Source: an uncultured Acidobacteriaceae bacterium (GTDB lineage: Bacteria; Acidobacteriota; Terriglobia; Terriglobales; Acidobacteriaceae). Taken from it: a stretch of 64,000 bases of DNA. This document shows, piece by piece, positions 8,855 through 17,461 of the stretch (position 1 is its first letter; each line of letters starts with the position of its first letter). The notes under the pieces are model-generated. The model did not search any database. It worked only from the letters and a program-made list of their open reading frames with translations, and was not told where the DNA came from. The position numbers and the translations under genes were made by a program. The stretch spans positions 29,347-93,346 of the forward strand of contig CAIVDV010000024.1 of the NCBI GenBank assembly GCA_903904755.1, in the 5' to 3' direction.

Positions 8855-9862
8855 ATGTATATCGTCACCGGTGGCGCCGGCTTCATTGGCAGCAACGTAG
8901 TTCACGAACTCAACGCGCACGGCATTTACGACATCCTGGTCGTCGACAACCTGCGCAACCCGGCCAAGTTCCGCAACCTCCATGGCGCGCGCTATGTCGA
9001 CTACATGGACAAGCACGAGTTTCGCCGCGCCATCCAGCAGAACACGCTCGCCGTCAACTCCGTGGAAGCCATCCTCCACCAGGGCGCCTGCTCCAACACG
9101 CTCGAAGACGACGGCGTCTACATGATGGACAACAACTTCTCGTACACCAAGGATGTGCTGCGCTTCGCCATCCTGCACGATGCGCCCATCGTCTTCGCGT
9201 CTACCGCCGCCGTCTACGGACTCAGCGGGCCCGGCCACTTCACCCCCACGCTGGAAAACGAGCGCCCGCTCAATGTGTATGGCTACTCCAAGCTCGCCTT
9301 TGACCACTACTTCCGTAACCAGCTCGCCCTCGGCAACGTCTCCATTCCGGCCGTGGGCCTGCGCTACTTCAACGTCTTCGGGCCCCGGGAGCAGCACAAG
9401 GGCCGCATGGCCTCCGTTATCCATCATTTCTCCAAACAAATCCTCAATGACGGCCGGGTGCGCCTCTTTGGCGGCACCGGCGGCTATGGCGACGGCGAAC
9501 AGCGCCGCGACTTCGTCTTCGTCCGCGATCTTGCCCGTCTCAACATGTTCTTTGCTCAAATCGGCCCATGGGCGCCGGCCCCCGGCACCGAGCGCAAGCT
9601 CTACCAGGGCGTGGTCAACGCCGGCTCCGGCATTGCCAGCACCTTCAACCAGGTCGCAGGCGCCCTCATGACCGTCCACGGCGAAGTCCCCATCGAGTAC
9701 GTCCCATTCCCGGCTGACCTCAATGGCCGCTACCAGCACTTTACCCAGGCTGACCTTACCGGCCTGCGCGATCTCGGCTGCGACCTGCCCATGACCTCAC
9801 TGAGCGACGGAGTGACCGAAACCTTCCGCATCATGGCCGAATTCAACGAGCCCGGCATCTAA
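8855..9862 (+). CDS. hldD: ADP-L-glycero-D-manno-heptose 6-epimerase
   Basis: 335 residues, extended SDR fold. N-terminal NAD(P)-binding motif VTGGAGFIGSN, then the HldD-specific VVDNLRNPAKFRNL segment. The catalytic YGYSKLAFD supplies the YxxxK pair, and GLRYFNVFGPREQHKGRMAS is typical of the epimerase. It converts ADP-D-glycero- to ADP-L-glycero-beta-D-manno-heptose, the last step before heptosyl transfer to lipid A-Kdo. It begins 18 nt after the GT9 stop and lies in the same operon. Confidence 0.95.
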   Translation: MYIVTGGAGFIGSNVVHELNAHGIYDILVVDNLRNPAKFRNLHGARYVDYMDKHEFRRAIQQNTLAVNSVEAILHQGACSNTLEDDGVYMMDNNFSYTKDVLRFAILHDAPIVFASTAAVYGLSGPGHFTPTLENERPLNVYGYSKLAFDHYFRNQLALGNVSIPAVGLRYFNVFGPREQHKGRMASVIHHFSKQILNDGRVRLFGGTGGYGDGEQRRDFVFVRDLARLNMFFAQIGPWAPAPGTERKLYQGVVNAGSGIASTFNQVAGALMTVHGEVPIEYVPFPADLNGRYQHFTQADLTGLRDLGCDLPMTSLSDGVTETFRIMAEFNEPGI

Positions 9863-9937
9863 ATTCGTAGGCCCCGGCCAAACTACCCTCCCCGAGCGGA
9901 TTTCACCCCGCCCGGCAGGCAAAGGAAGCGAGCACCC

Positions 9938-10570
9938 ATGCAAGGCCATCCCAACGCGCAGTCTGTCTTTTTCAAGGCGATCACCGACCACCTCGAAGTG
10001 GTCAAGGCCATCACCGTCCAACAGGAACTCCTCGAGCGCATCGCCCTTGCCATGGTTGAGGCCGTTGCTGCAGGCAAGAAGATTCTCTGGTGCGGCAACG
10101 GCGGTAGTGCGGCTGATTCCCAGCACCTCGCCGCAGAGGTTGTCGGACGATTCCGTCGCGAGCGCCGCGGCCTGCCCTCCGTTGCCCTGACCACCGACAC
10201 ATCCATCCTCACCGCCGTCGCCAACGACTACGGCTACGACGCCATCTTCTCCCGCCAGGTTGAGGCAATCGGCCAGCCCGGGGATGTCCTCGTCGGCCTC
10301 TCCACCTCCGGCAACAGCAAAAACGTTGTTGCCGCCGTCAAGGCAGCCCGCGCCCGCAACCTGGTCACTGTCGCCTTCACCGGCGAGGGTGGCGGCCAGT
10401 TGGTTGATCTCGCCGACTACCTCTTCGCCGTGCCCTCCAAAGACACCGCACGCATCCAGGAAGCCCACATCCTGGCCGGCCACATGCTGTGCGACTGGAT
10501 TGAACTGGACTACCTGCACAGCCAGGCGCCCACCGCCGAGCTGCCACCCGCAACCGGGAGCAAACTGTGA
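9938..10570 (+). CDS. gmhA: Phosphoheptose isomerase (sedoheptulose-7-phosphate isomerase)
   Basis: 210 residues, SIS domain. The GNGGSAADSQHLAAEVVGRF signature is diagnostic for GmhA. Further SIS motifs are TTDTSILTAVANDYGYD and GLSTSGNSKNVV. It turns sedoheptulose 7-phosphate into D-glycero-D-manno-heptose 7-phosphate, the entry into ADP-heptose synthesis. Upstream AAGGAAG supports ATG 9938. Its TGA overlaps the GTG of hldE (GTGA), implying translational coupling. Confidence 0.95.
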   Translation: MQGHPNAQSVFFKAITDHLEVVKAITVQQELLERIALAMVEAVAAGKKILWCGNGGSAADSQHLAAEVVGRFRRERRGLPSVALTTDTSILTAVANDYGYDAIFSRQVEAIGQPGDVLVGLSTSGNSKNVVAAVKAARARNLVTVAFTGEGGGQLVDLADYLFAVPSKDTARIQEAHILAGHMLCDWIELDYLHSQAPTAELPPATGSKL

Positions 10571-12048
10571 TCGAATCTCTCCACCAGGTTCTGGATCAGG
10601 TCGAGCACGCATGGGCGCAGAAGCGCCTCCTCGTCCTTGGCGACCTCATGCTGGACAAGTACATCTGGGGCGAAGTTGGCCGCATCTCGCCGGAAGCCCC
10701 CGTGCCCGTTGTTCGCGCCACCCACCAGAGCCAGCAGCCCGGCGGCGCAGCCAACGTCGCCATGAACCTTGCCTGCCTGGGCGCGCAGGTGGTCCTTGCC
10801 GGCTTTGCCGGGGAAGATGAAAATCAGACCGCGCTCCTCGGCTGCCTGCCCGCCGACCGCATCCGCCCCGTCTTTGTCACCAGCGCCGGTTTTCCCACCA
10901 TCACCAAGCTGCGCATCCTCGGCGGTCGCCAGCAAATGCTCCGCCTCGACAGCGAGCACCTCGCACCCCGCCCCTCCGCCGACTACGACGCGCTACTGAG
11001 CGGCGTTCTCGCCGAGCTGCCAAGCTGCCACGCAGTCATCCTCTCCGATTACGCCAAGGGAGTCCTTTCCCCGGAAATCTGCCGCGCCGTCATCGATGCC
11101 GCCCGCCACGCCGGTATCCCCGTCCTGGTTGACCCCAAGACCGCCGACTTCAGCCGCTACTGCGGCGCAACCACCATCTGCCCCAATCTCGGCGAACTCG
11201 ACACCGCTGCCCGCACCTTCCATGGGCCTGAAAAACTCTCTGTCGACGAACTCCTCGTGACTGCGGAGCGCATGGTTCCCGCCTTCGACCTCCAGTTCCT
11301 CACCGCCACCCTCAGCGAGAAGGGAATCGCCCTGGTCCGCGAATCCAGCAGGGAAGTCTTCCCCGCCGTCGCTCGCCAGGTCTTCGATGTCTCCGGCGCA
11401 GGCGACACTGTCATCTCGGTCCTCGCGCTCTCGCTCGCCTCAGGCCTAGCCCCGGAGACAGCCATCGAGCTCGCCAACATCGCCGCCGGCATCGTCGTCG
11501 GCAAGGTCGGCACCGTTCCCGTCCAGCGCCACGAACTCCTGGCGGCCCTCGCGCCGCAAATCGCGCTCCACGCCGAAGACAAACTTGTCTCCCGCGAAGA
11601 ACTCGTCGATCGCGTGCATGTTTGGCGCGCCAACGGCGACAAGGTGGCCTTTACCAACGGCTGCTTCGATCTCCTCCACGTCGGCCACATCACAGTCCTG
11701 GAACAGGCTCGGCGCACCGGCGACAAGCTCATCGTCGCCATCAACAGTGACGCCTCGGTCTCCCGCCTCAAAGGGCCAACCCGCCCCATCGTGGGTGAGC
11801 GCGAACGCGGCCGCGTCCTGGCAGCACTCGCCTGTGTGGATGCCGTTGTCGTCTTTGACGAGCCCACCCCCATGGAACTCATCCTCGCCGCCAAGCCCGA
11901 TGTCCTGGTCAAAGGCGGCGACTACACCATCGAAACGGTCGTCGGCCATGAGGCTGTCGCCTCCTGGGGAGGGCAGGTCCGCATCGTCCCCACCGTCGAG
12001 GGCCACTCCACTACCCGCCTCATCGAAAAAGGCGCCACCGGCCGCTGA
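10567..12048 (+). CDS. hldE: Bifunctional heptose-7-P kinase / heptose-1-P adenylyltransferase
   Basis: 493 residues in two domains. Residues about 1-320 are a ribokinase-like kinase (GDLMLDKYIWGEVGRISPEA; the catalytic-loop motif DVSGAGDTVISVL). Residues about 350-493 are a nucleotidyltransferase with TNGCFDLLHVGHITVL, including the HxGH motif. It phosphorylates heptose 7-phosphate at C1, and after dephosphorylation by GmhB adds AMP. No gmhB is visible in the cluster. Starts at GTG 10567, overlapping the gmhA stop by 4 nt. Its end converges with the hydrolase gene 17 nt away. Confidence 0.95.
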   Translation: MIESLHQVLDQVEHAWAQKRLLVLGDLMLDKYIWGEVGRISPEAPVPVVRATHQSQQPGGAANVAMNLACLGAQVVLAGFAGEDENQTALLGCLPADRIRPVFVTSAGFPTITKLRILGGRQQMLRLDSEHLAPRPSADYDALLSGVLAELPSCHAVILSDYAKGVLSPEICRAVIDAARHAGIPVLVDPKTADFSRYCGATTICPNLGELDTAARTFHGPEKLSVDELLVTAERMVPAFDLQFLTATLSEKGIALVRESSREVFPAVARQVFDVSGAGDTVISVLALSLASGLAPETAIELANIAAGIVVGKVGTVPVQRHELLAALAPQIALHAEDKLVSREELVDRVHVWRANGDKVAFTNGCFDLLHVGHITVLEQARRTGDKLIVAINSDASVSRLKGPTRPIVGERERGRVLAALACVDAVVVFDEPTPMELILAAKPDVLVKGGDYTIETVVGHEAVASWGGQVRIVPTVEGHSTTRLIEKGATGR

Positions 12049-12065
12049 ACCGCCTGGGAGCTTTC

Positions 12066-13025
12066 TCAGTGCCCCGCCGCACCCAGGTCATCCAGCCACC
12101 GCGCAATCGCCGGTGCCATCTCCGCTCTCCCCGGAAATGGCGTCTTGAGCCAAACCCTGGTCGTGGGCCCCGCGCTTGCCGCCGCCGCTGGATGTGCCGG
12201 CCGGCCTTCCGGCAGCAGCCACAGCGAGGGGACTGAGAGCGCCTTGGCGGCCGCCTCGAGGTCGTACCGGTCCGCCACCAGCAAATGTGCCGGCACCAGC
12301 CGGCTCCGCGCATCCCCAAAAATCACTCCCGTGGGGTTCTCCTCCGGCGCATCCACAATCACTCCGGCAAGGGAAGCGTGCTTCGCCGCCACCTCAGCCG
12401 CGATATACGCCCCCAACCCATTGCCAAACACCACAATCCGTGCCGGATTTACATGGCGCGTCGCCGTCAGATAATCCAGCGCCCACTCCGCATCCTGCAC
12501 CAGCTTCTTCTCACTCGGCCGGCTCATCCCGCTCAGCGCCACGCTGTCGCCGAACCCACGGTAGTCAAAGGCCAGCACATCCGCCCCGGCCCGGTGCAGC
12601 GCCAGCACATCCCCAACCGTGTCGCCCAGGTTGCCGTCCTTCGTATGCAGCACCAGCACCGTGTACTTCGCCTGACCCGCCGCCGGCACCCACCAACCCG
12701 CCAGTTGCGGAGTCCCATTCTCCGCCGCCGCAAACCGCACCGGCGCAAAGCTCAGCCCCTCCGCCGCAGGAGTTCTCAGTACAGGCGTCTTCGGGTGGTA
12801 CAGCAACTGCCACGCGCCCTGCCAGTACACGAGGCACAATGCCAGCCACCCCAGCACCAGCGACCCCGCCACTGCTGTTGCCAGCGCCCCCAGCAGCCAT
12901 CGCCCCGACACCGTTTCCGCCGGCCCCGCAGGCCGCTTCCGCAACTCCTCCATCGCCAGCTCAAAGGCTGACGGCTTTTGCGTCTTCTGTGCTTTATCAG
13001 TTGCAGCAGGCTTCTTCCGTGACAT
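12066..13025 (-). CDS. Membrane-anchored alpha/beta-hydrolase-fold protein, probably non-catalytic
   Basis: 319 residues. A charged N-terminus, one transmembrane helix (about 43-68), then a BEM46/YfhR-like alpha/beta-hydrolase domain outside the cytoplasm. FDYRGFGDSVALSG is conserved for the family. The nucleophile elbow, normally GxSxG, reads GNGLGA (201-206), so the serine is replaced by glycine. The oxyanion HGNAGN motif is HTKDGNLGD, and no histidine appears where the catalytic one is expected near the C-terminus. The fold is clear, activity unlikely. Start ATG 13025 (MSRKKPAATD) begins the conserved body; the frame is open 90 nt further upstream. Confidence 0.85.
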   Translation of the reverse strand: MSRKKPAATDKAQKTQKPSAFELAMEELRKRPAGPAETVSGRWLLGALATAVAGSLVLGWLALCLVYWQGAWQLLYHPKTPVLRTPAAEGLSFAPVRFAAAENGTPQLAGWWVPAAGQAKYTVLVLHTKDGNLGDTVGDVLALHRAGADVLAFDYRGFGDSVALSGMSRPSEKKLVQDAEWALDYLTATRHVNPARIVVFGNGLGAYIAAEVAAKHASLAGVIVDAPEENPTGVIFGDARSRLVPAHLLVADRYDLEAAAKALSVPSLWLLPEGRPAHPAAAASAGPTTRVWLKTPFPGRAEMAPAIARWLDDLGAAGH

Positions 13026-13090
13026 GGCGGGCGGGTTCTCCAGCTTCAGGATACAAGGGCCGCCCCTCGCCACCTTCTCGGCAAACAACA

Positions 13091-13122
13091 GGGCCGAACG
13101 AGGTTGTTCCCTCATCCGGCCC
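13091..13122 (-). terminator. Hairpin terminator between tpiA and the hydrolase gene
   Basis: 13-bp stem with two G-U pairs (arms 13091-13103 and 13110-13122) and a 6-nt loop. On the minus strand it is followed by TGTTGTTTG. It should end the gapA-pgk-tpiA transcript. Confidence 0.55.
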
Positions 13123-13142
13123 TCTTTCTTTCTGACTTGCTT

Positions 13143-13895
13143 TTAGTACTTCGCAATCGCAGCAAACGAGTCAGCCTTCAGGCTTGCTCCGCCGACCAGC
13201 GCGCCATCGATTTCTTCCTCGCCCAGCAGAGCAGTGGCATTGTCCGGCTTCACGGATCCGCCGTAGAGGATGCGGATTGCAGCGGCAACGTCGGCTCCGA
13301 GGATCTTGGCGACTTCGGCGCGGACAATCTTGTGCGCTTCCACAGCCATCTCCGGGGTGGCGGTTTTGCCGGTACCAATGGCCCAGACGGGCTCATAGGC
13401 AATGACGATGGGCGCGGCTGCCTCGGCAGTGATACCGACCAGGGCGCCCGTAATCTGCGTTTTCAGCACATCGGCTGTCTTGCCGGCTTCGCGCTCGGCC
13501 AGTACTTCGCCGATGCAGACGACAGGGACGATGCCGTGCTTCAGGGCCGTGTGGAGCTTCTTGTTGACGACTTCGTCGGTTTCGTTGAAGTACTGGCGGC
13601 GCTCGGAGTGGCCAATCAGCGTGTGGGTCGCGCCCACCGCCTTCAGCATGGCGGCAGAGGTTTCGCCCGTGTAGGCGCCCTCTTCGGCAAAGTGCATGTT
13701 CTGCAGGCCGACGGAGACGTTGGAGCCGGCGGCGAGCTCAACGACGGTGGCCAGCGAGGTTACGGAAGGAAAGAGCGCGATTTCATCGCGGGTGTGCCCG
13801 GCAACAAGGGGCAAAAAGGCTTCGACGAAGGCCTTCGCTTCGGCGGGGGTCTTGTACATCTTCCAGTTCGCTGCAATCAATGCTTTACGAGACAT
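13143..13895 (-). CDS. tpiA: Triosephosphate isomerase
   Basis: 250 residues, full-length TIM barrel. NWKMYK holds the N-terminal Asn and Lys of the active site, HSERRQYF the electrophilic His, and AYEPVWAIGTGK the catalytic Glu followed by flexible loop 6. ILYGGSVKPDN forms the phosphate-binding end. Interconverts dihydroxyacetone phosphate and glyceraldehyde 3-phosphate. Last gene of the gapA-pgk-tpiA cluster, 69 nt after pgk; that gap holds a small hairpin (GAGGGGA/TCCCCTC, 13928-13955). Confidence 0.97.
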   Translation of the reverse strand: MSRKALIAANWKMYKTPAEAKAFVEAFLPLVAGHTRDEIALFPSVTSLATVVELAAGSNVSVGLQNMHFAEEGAYTGETSAAMLKAVGATHTLIGHSERRQYFNETDEVVNKKLHTALKHGIVPVVCIGEVLAEREAGKTADVLKTQITGALVGITAEAAAPIVIAYEPVWAIGTGKTATPEMAVEAHKIVRAEVAKILGADVAAAIRILYGGSVKPDNATALLGEEEIDGALVGGASLKADSFAAIAKY

Positions 13896-13964
13896 GTTTT
13901 GGATTCCTTTTCCAGTCGTATGAAGGGGAGGGGAGCAACCTTTCGCTGTCCCCTCGGCCTGGGT

Positions 13965-15179
13965 TTATTTGTCCGTCAGCGCTTCGACGCCGGGCAGCTT
14001 CTTGCCTTCCAGGAATTCGAGGCTGGCGCCGCCGCCCGTGGAGATATGCGTGATCTTGTCGGCCACGCCGGCCTGGTTGATTGCCGAAACCGAGTCGCCG
14101 CCGCCGATGATCGAAATCGCCGCGGCATTCGAGGCAACCGCATGGGCAATCGCGTTTGTGCCCACGGCAAACTTCGGAAATTCGAAGACGCCGGCAGGCC
14201 CGTTCCACACAATTGTTTTGGCCGTCGAAACTACGTCAACAATCTCCGCAACCGTCTTGGGGCCGATGTCCAGGCCCTGCCAGTCCGCAGGGAAGTTCAC
14301 GCTCGTGTCCCACTCCTGGGTATTCGCGTCGGGCGAGAAAGCATCCGCCAGAATGTTGTCCACCGGCAGCAGCAGGCGAACTCCCTTGGCCTTGGCCTTC
14401 TCAATCGCCTCACGGGCCACTTCAATCTTGTCTTCTTCCACCAGAGACTTGCCGGTGCTCACACCCAGCGCGCGCTGGAAGGTGTAAGCCATTCCGCCCA
14501 CGATGACGAGCGTGTCCACCTTGTCCAGCAGGTTGTTGATCACGTCGATCTTGCCGGAAATCTTCGAGCCACCGATGATGGCCACAAATGGCTTCTCGGG
14601 CGCTTCCAGGGCCTTGCCCAGGTAGGTAATTTCCTTTTCCATCAGCAGGCCGGCTGCGGCTGGCTTGAGGAAGTGTGTGATGCCTTCGGTGGAAGCATGG
14701 GCACGATGCGCCGAGCCGAAAGCGTCGTTGACATAGATATCGGCCAAATCCGCCAGCTTCTTGCTGAATCCGGCATCGTTGGCTTCTTCTTCCGCGTAGT
14801 AGCGCAGGTTTTCCAGCAGCAGCACCTGGCCGGATTCCAGTTGGCGCGACAGCTCGCTTGCCACTTCGCCCACGCAGTCGGGTGCGAACGCCACGTTCAC
14901 GTTGGCATCGAGCGCTGCATCCAGCAGCTCGCGCAGGCGGTCCACTACCGGGCGCAGGGAGTATTTCGGATTCGGCTTGCCCTTGGGGCGGCCCAGATGG
15001 GAGGCCAGGATGACCTTGGCGTGGTGCTTGATGGCGTAAACGATGGTGGGCAGGGTGGCGCGGATGCGGGTGTCATCCGTAATGGCAGTGCCGTCTTCCG
15101 TGAGCGGGACATTGAAATCCACACGGATGAAGACGCGCTTGTTCTTCAGGTCGAGATCGCGGATCGAAAGCTTGGACAT
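13965..15179 (-). CDS. pgk: Phosphoglycerate kinase
   Basis: 404 residues, normal for bacterial PGK. The N-terminal domain has RVDFNVPLTEDG and HLGRPKG. The C-terminal nucleotide domain has GGSKISGKIDVI, GGMAYTF and the GGGDS phosphate loop near the end. Makes ATP from 1,3-bisphosphoglycerate in glycolysis. ATG 15179 (MSKLSIRDLDLKNKRV) begins the conserved protein and has CGGAG about 8 nt before it; a 22-residue longer frame exists upstream. Confidence 0.96.
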   Translation of the reverse strand: MSKLSIRDLDLKNKRVFIRVDFNVPLTEDGTAITDDTRIRATLPTIVYAIKHHAKVILASHLGRPKGKPNPKYSLRPVVDRLRELLDAALDANVNVAFAPDCVGEVASELSRQLESGQVLLLENLRYYAEEEANDAGFSKKLADLADIYVNDAFGSAHRAHASTEGITHFLKPAAAGLLMEKEITYLGKALEAPEKPFVAIIGGSKISGKIDVINNLLDKVDTLVIVGGMAYTFQRALGVSTGKSLVEEDKIEVAREAIEKAKAKGVRLLLPVDNILADAFSPDANTQEWDTSVNFPADWQGLDIGPKTVAEIVDVVSTAKTIVWNGPAGVFEFPKFAVGTNAIAHAVASNAAAISIIGGGDSVSAINQAGVADKITHISTGGGASLEFLEGKKLPGVEALTDK

Positions 15180-15222
15180 GGGAAATGCTCCGGAAGAAAT
15201 CGGTAGGTAGGTGTAAGGAGGA

Positions 15223-15249
15223 AAGGGTGCGGACCTGGCCCGCACCCTT
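15223..15249 (-). other. Intercistronic hairpin between gapA and pgk
   Basis: A 10-bp perfect stem (AAGGGTGCGG with CCGCACCCTT, 7-nt loop) sits between the gapA stop and the pgk start. On the transcribed strand it is followed by TTTCCTCC. It could be a partial terminator or a processing or stability element that raises gapA mRNA over pgk-tpiA. Confidence 0.45.
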
Positions 15250-15266
15250 CACTGTTTCCGGTTCGA

Positions 15267-16271
15267 TTACAGGCCCTTCTTGACCAGGAAGCCAATCAGG
15301 TCCACAACGCGGTTGCTGTAGCCCCACTCGTTGTCATACCAGCTCAGCACCTTCACGCTGTTGCCGACAACCTTGGTCAGCTTGGAGTCAACAATCGAAG
15401 ACAGCGGGTTGCCCTTGAAGTCCGAGCTCACCAGCTCATGCTCTTCGTAGCCCAGAATGCCCTTCAGTGGGCCTTCGCTGGCTGCCTTCAGCGCCGCGTT
15501 GATGGTTGCCGCATCGGTGTCCTTCTCGGCAATGTAGGTGAGGTCAACGATCGAAACGTTCGGGGTCGGGACGCGAATTGCAAAGCCGTCCAGCTTGCCC
15601 GAGGTCTCAGGGATAACCAGCTTCAGAGCCTTGGCGGCGCCGGTCGAGCTGGGAATCATGCTCAGGGCGGCAGCGCGGGCGCGGCGCAGATCCTTGTGCG
15701 GCGTGTCCAGGATGACCTGGTCGTTGGTGTAGCTGTGGATGGTGGTCATGATGCCGGAAACCAGACCGGTGGTCTCCAGCAGAACCTTCACAACCGGCGC
15801 CAGGCAGTTTGTGGTGCAGCTGGCGTTGGAGATGACGTTGTGCTTGGAAGCATCGTACTTGTCGTCGTTGACGCCCAGAACCAGGGTGATGTCCTCGTTG
15901 GTCGCCGGGGCAGAGATGATGACCTTCTTGACGGTCGTGCCCAGGTGAGCCTTCGCCTTGGTCGCGTCGGTAAAGAAGCCGGTCGACTCAACCACAATCT
16001 CGGCGCCAGTGGATGCCCAATCCAGCTTGGCAGGGTCGCGCTCGGCAAATACCTTGATTTTCTTGCCGTCTACCGCGATAAAGTCATCGCCGGCGACAAC
16101 GTCGTTCTTCAGGTTTCCCAGAATCGAGTCATACTTCAGCAGGTGCGCCAGCGTCGCCGGGCTGGTGAGGTCATTGACGGCGACGAATTCAATCTCCGGG
16201 TTACCCAGAGCTGCGCGGAAAACGTTGCGGCCGATGCGGCCGAAACCATTGATGCCAACCTTGACTGCCAT
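15267..16271 (-). CDS. gapA: Glyceraldehyde-3-phosphate dehydrogenase, type I
   Basis: 334 residues. The N-terminal NAD-binding motif is INGFGRIGRNVFRAAL. The catalytic cysteine lies in ASCTTNCLAP, and DNEWGYSNRVVDL closes the protein, all canonical for homotetrameric GapA. Oxidises glyceraldehyde 3-phosphate with phosphate and NAD(P). Strong Shine-Dalgarno AAGGAGAG precedes ATG 16271. First gene of the minus-strand cluster gapA-pgk-tpiA. Confidence 0.97.
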   Translation of the reverse strand: MAVKVGINGFGRIGRNVFRAALGNPEIEFVAVNDLTSPATLAHLLKYDSILGNLKNDVVAGDDFIAVDGKKIKVFAERDPAKLDWASTGAEIVVESTGFFTDATKAKAHLGTTVKKVIISAPATNEDITLVLGVNDDKYDASKHNVISNASCTTNCLAPVVKVLLETTGLVSGIMTTIHSYTNDQVILDTPHKDLRRARAAALSMIPSSTGAAKALKLVIPETSGKLDGFAIRVPTPNVSIVDLTYIAEKDTDAATINAALKAASEGPLKGILGYEEHELVSSDFKGNPLSSIVDSKLTKVVGNSVKVLSWYDNEWGYSNRVVDLIGFLVKKGL

Positions 16272-16568
16272 GGTGAATCTCTCCTTCGTGTGAGTGCGAA
16301 ATGTTTTCTGATACCGTCCAGTTGCAAGCAGGTTCGGTGTCCGAGCCCGGTGTTTGCGCGAATCTCCAGCCCATCGGCCACGGGGCTCAGGGCAAGCTCT
16401 TCCACCAAACCCATCAGGTTATCACGTTGTCAACAAGACCTCGTGTGAAATCTTGCCGACTCCGTAAGAAATCGGGGTGGTACAGGAATAGTATGTCCCG
16501 CTACGCAAAGGGGAGTATGTGACGGGGTTCACACCATTTGCGGCACCCTTGGCCAGTGTGATATTCCG
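16272..16568. other. Intergenic region between gapA and a divergent kinase gene
   Basis: About 300 nt with divergent genes on both sides, so it must hold the gapA promoter (minus) and the kinase promoter (plus). TTGACA occurs on the minus strand near 16430 but no convincing -10 follows at 16-18 nt. No RNA gene or operator was recognised. Confidence 0.5.
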
Positions 16569-16595
16569 GTGAAGAGGCTATTTGCCTCCCCTACC

Positions 16596-17411
16596 ATGAG
16601 AAGACGCACCAAGCGAGAGCCCAATCAGTCCGAGTCGACCGGCAAAATCGGTCACCAATTGCCCGCCAACCAACCCAAGCCCCTGGTACCCACCTATGGG
16701 GACGACCTCCCAGTTCGGCGCGCTCCCGAGCCGCCTCCCGCTCCGAAGCCTGTCCCGGCACCGCGCAATGAGCCCCGCAGCGAATCCCGCCCGGAGCCTC
16801 GCCAGGCCAGCCGCGCCCGCTCCCAGGCCAGCGACCGCCGCCGCCCCCAGTACAGCCCGGAAGACCGCGACTCCGGTCGCCTCGAAGTGGAAACCCAGCC
16901 TGACTCCCCCGGCATGCCGCCGGATGAGAATGAAGCTGCCGGCCGCTCCCCGCTGGACCCCAAAGGATTCGTAGTCCTCGCCATCGGTCTGCCCGGCTCT
17001 GGCAAAACCACCTGGTTCAAGCGCCGCGGCGTCACCCCGCTCTCCAGCGACATGCTGCGCTCCATCCTCTTTGACGACATCACAGAGCAGCGCTACCAGG
17101 GCCTCGTTTTCTCTACACTGCGCTCGCTCCTGCGTGCCCGCCTCATCGCCCGCATGCCCTGGAACTACGTGGACGCCACCAACCTCTCTCCCCACGAGCG
17201 CCGCCAGTGGATCAAGATGGCCCAGAGCTTCGGCTACGAAGTCCAGGCCGTCTTCTTCGACGTGCCCCTCGAAGTCTGCCTCGAGCGCAACGGCAAGCGC
17301 GACCGCCCCGTCGCTTCGGATGTCATGGAGAAGATGGCCGAGCGGCTAAAGCCCCCGGCCTTCGACGAAGGCTTCGCAAAAATCACCGTTGTCCGCGTCA
17401 AGTCGAGCTAA
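16596..17411 (+). CDS. P-loop ATPase/kinase of the polynucleotide-kinase-like (AAA_33) type
   Basis: 271 residues. The first 120 are Pro/Arg/Ser-rich and look disordered. The domain that follows has a Walker A motif (GLPGSGKTTW, 131-140), then LSSDMLRSIL, VDATNLSPHERR and VFFDVPLEVCLERN. This pattern matches the AAA_33 / T4 polynucleotide kinase and Zeta-like family that phosphorylates RNA or DNA 5' ends or small molecules. Substrate unknown. ATG 16596 is preferred; an in-frame GTG lies at 16569. Followed after 50 nt by a DinB-like gene. Confidence 0.8.
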   Translation: MRRRTKREPNQSESTGKIGHQLPANQPKPLVPTYGDDLPVRRAPEPPPAPKPVPAPRNEPRSESRPEPRQASRARSQASDRRRPQYSPEDRDSGRLEVETQPDSPGMPPDENEAAGRSPLDPKGFVVLAIGLPGSGKTTWFKRRGVTPLSSDMLRSILFDDITEQRYQGLVFSTLRSLLRARLIARMPWNYVDATNLSPHERRQWIKMAQSFGYEVQAVFFDVPLEVCLERNGKRDRPVASDVMEKMAERLKPPAFDEGFAKITVVRVKSS

Positions 17412-17461
17412 ATTCAACCCGTTGGGCCGCCGAAGAGGCGGCCCAATCCGCAAGGGACCAA

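Noticed and set aside
13104..15206. 700-residue + strand frame over tpiA and pgk
   Set aside because: It is antisense to two certain glycolytic genes and shows no recognisable motif.
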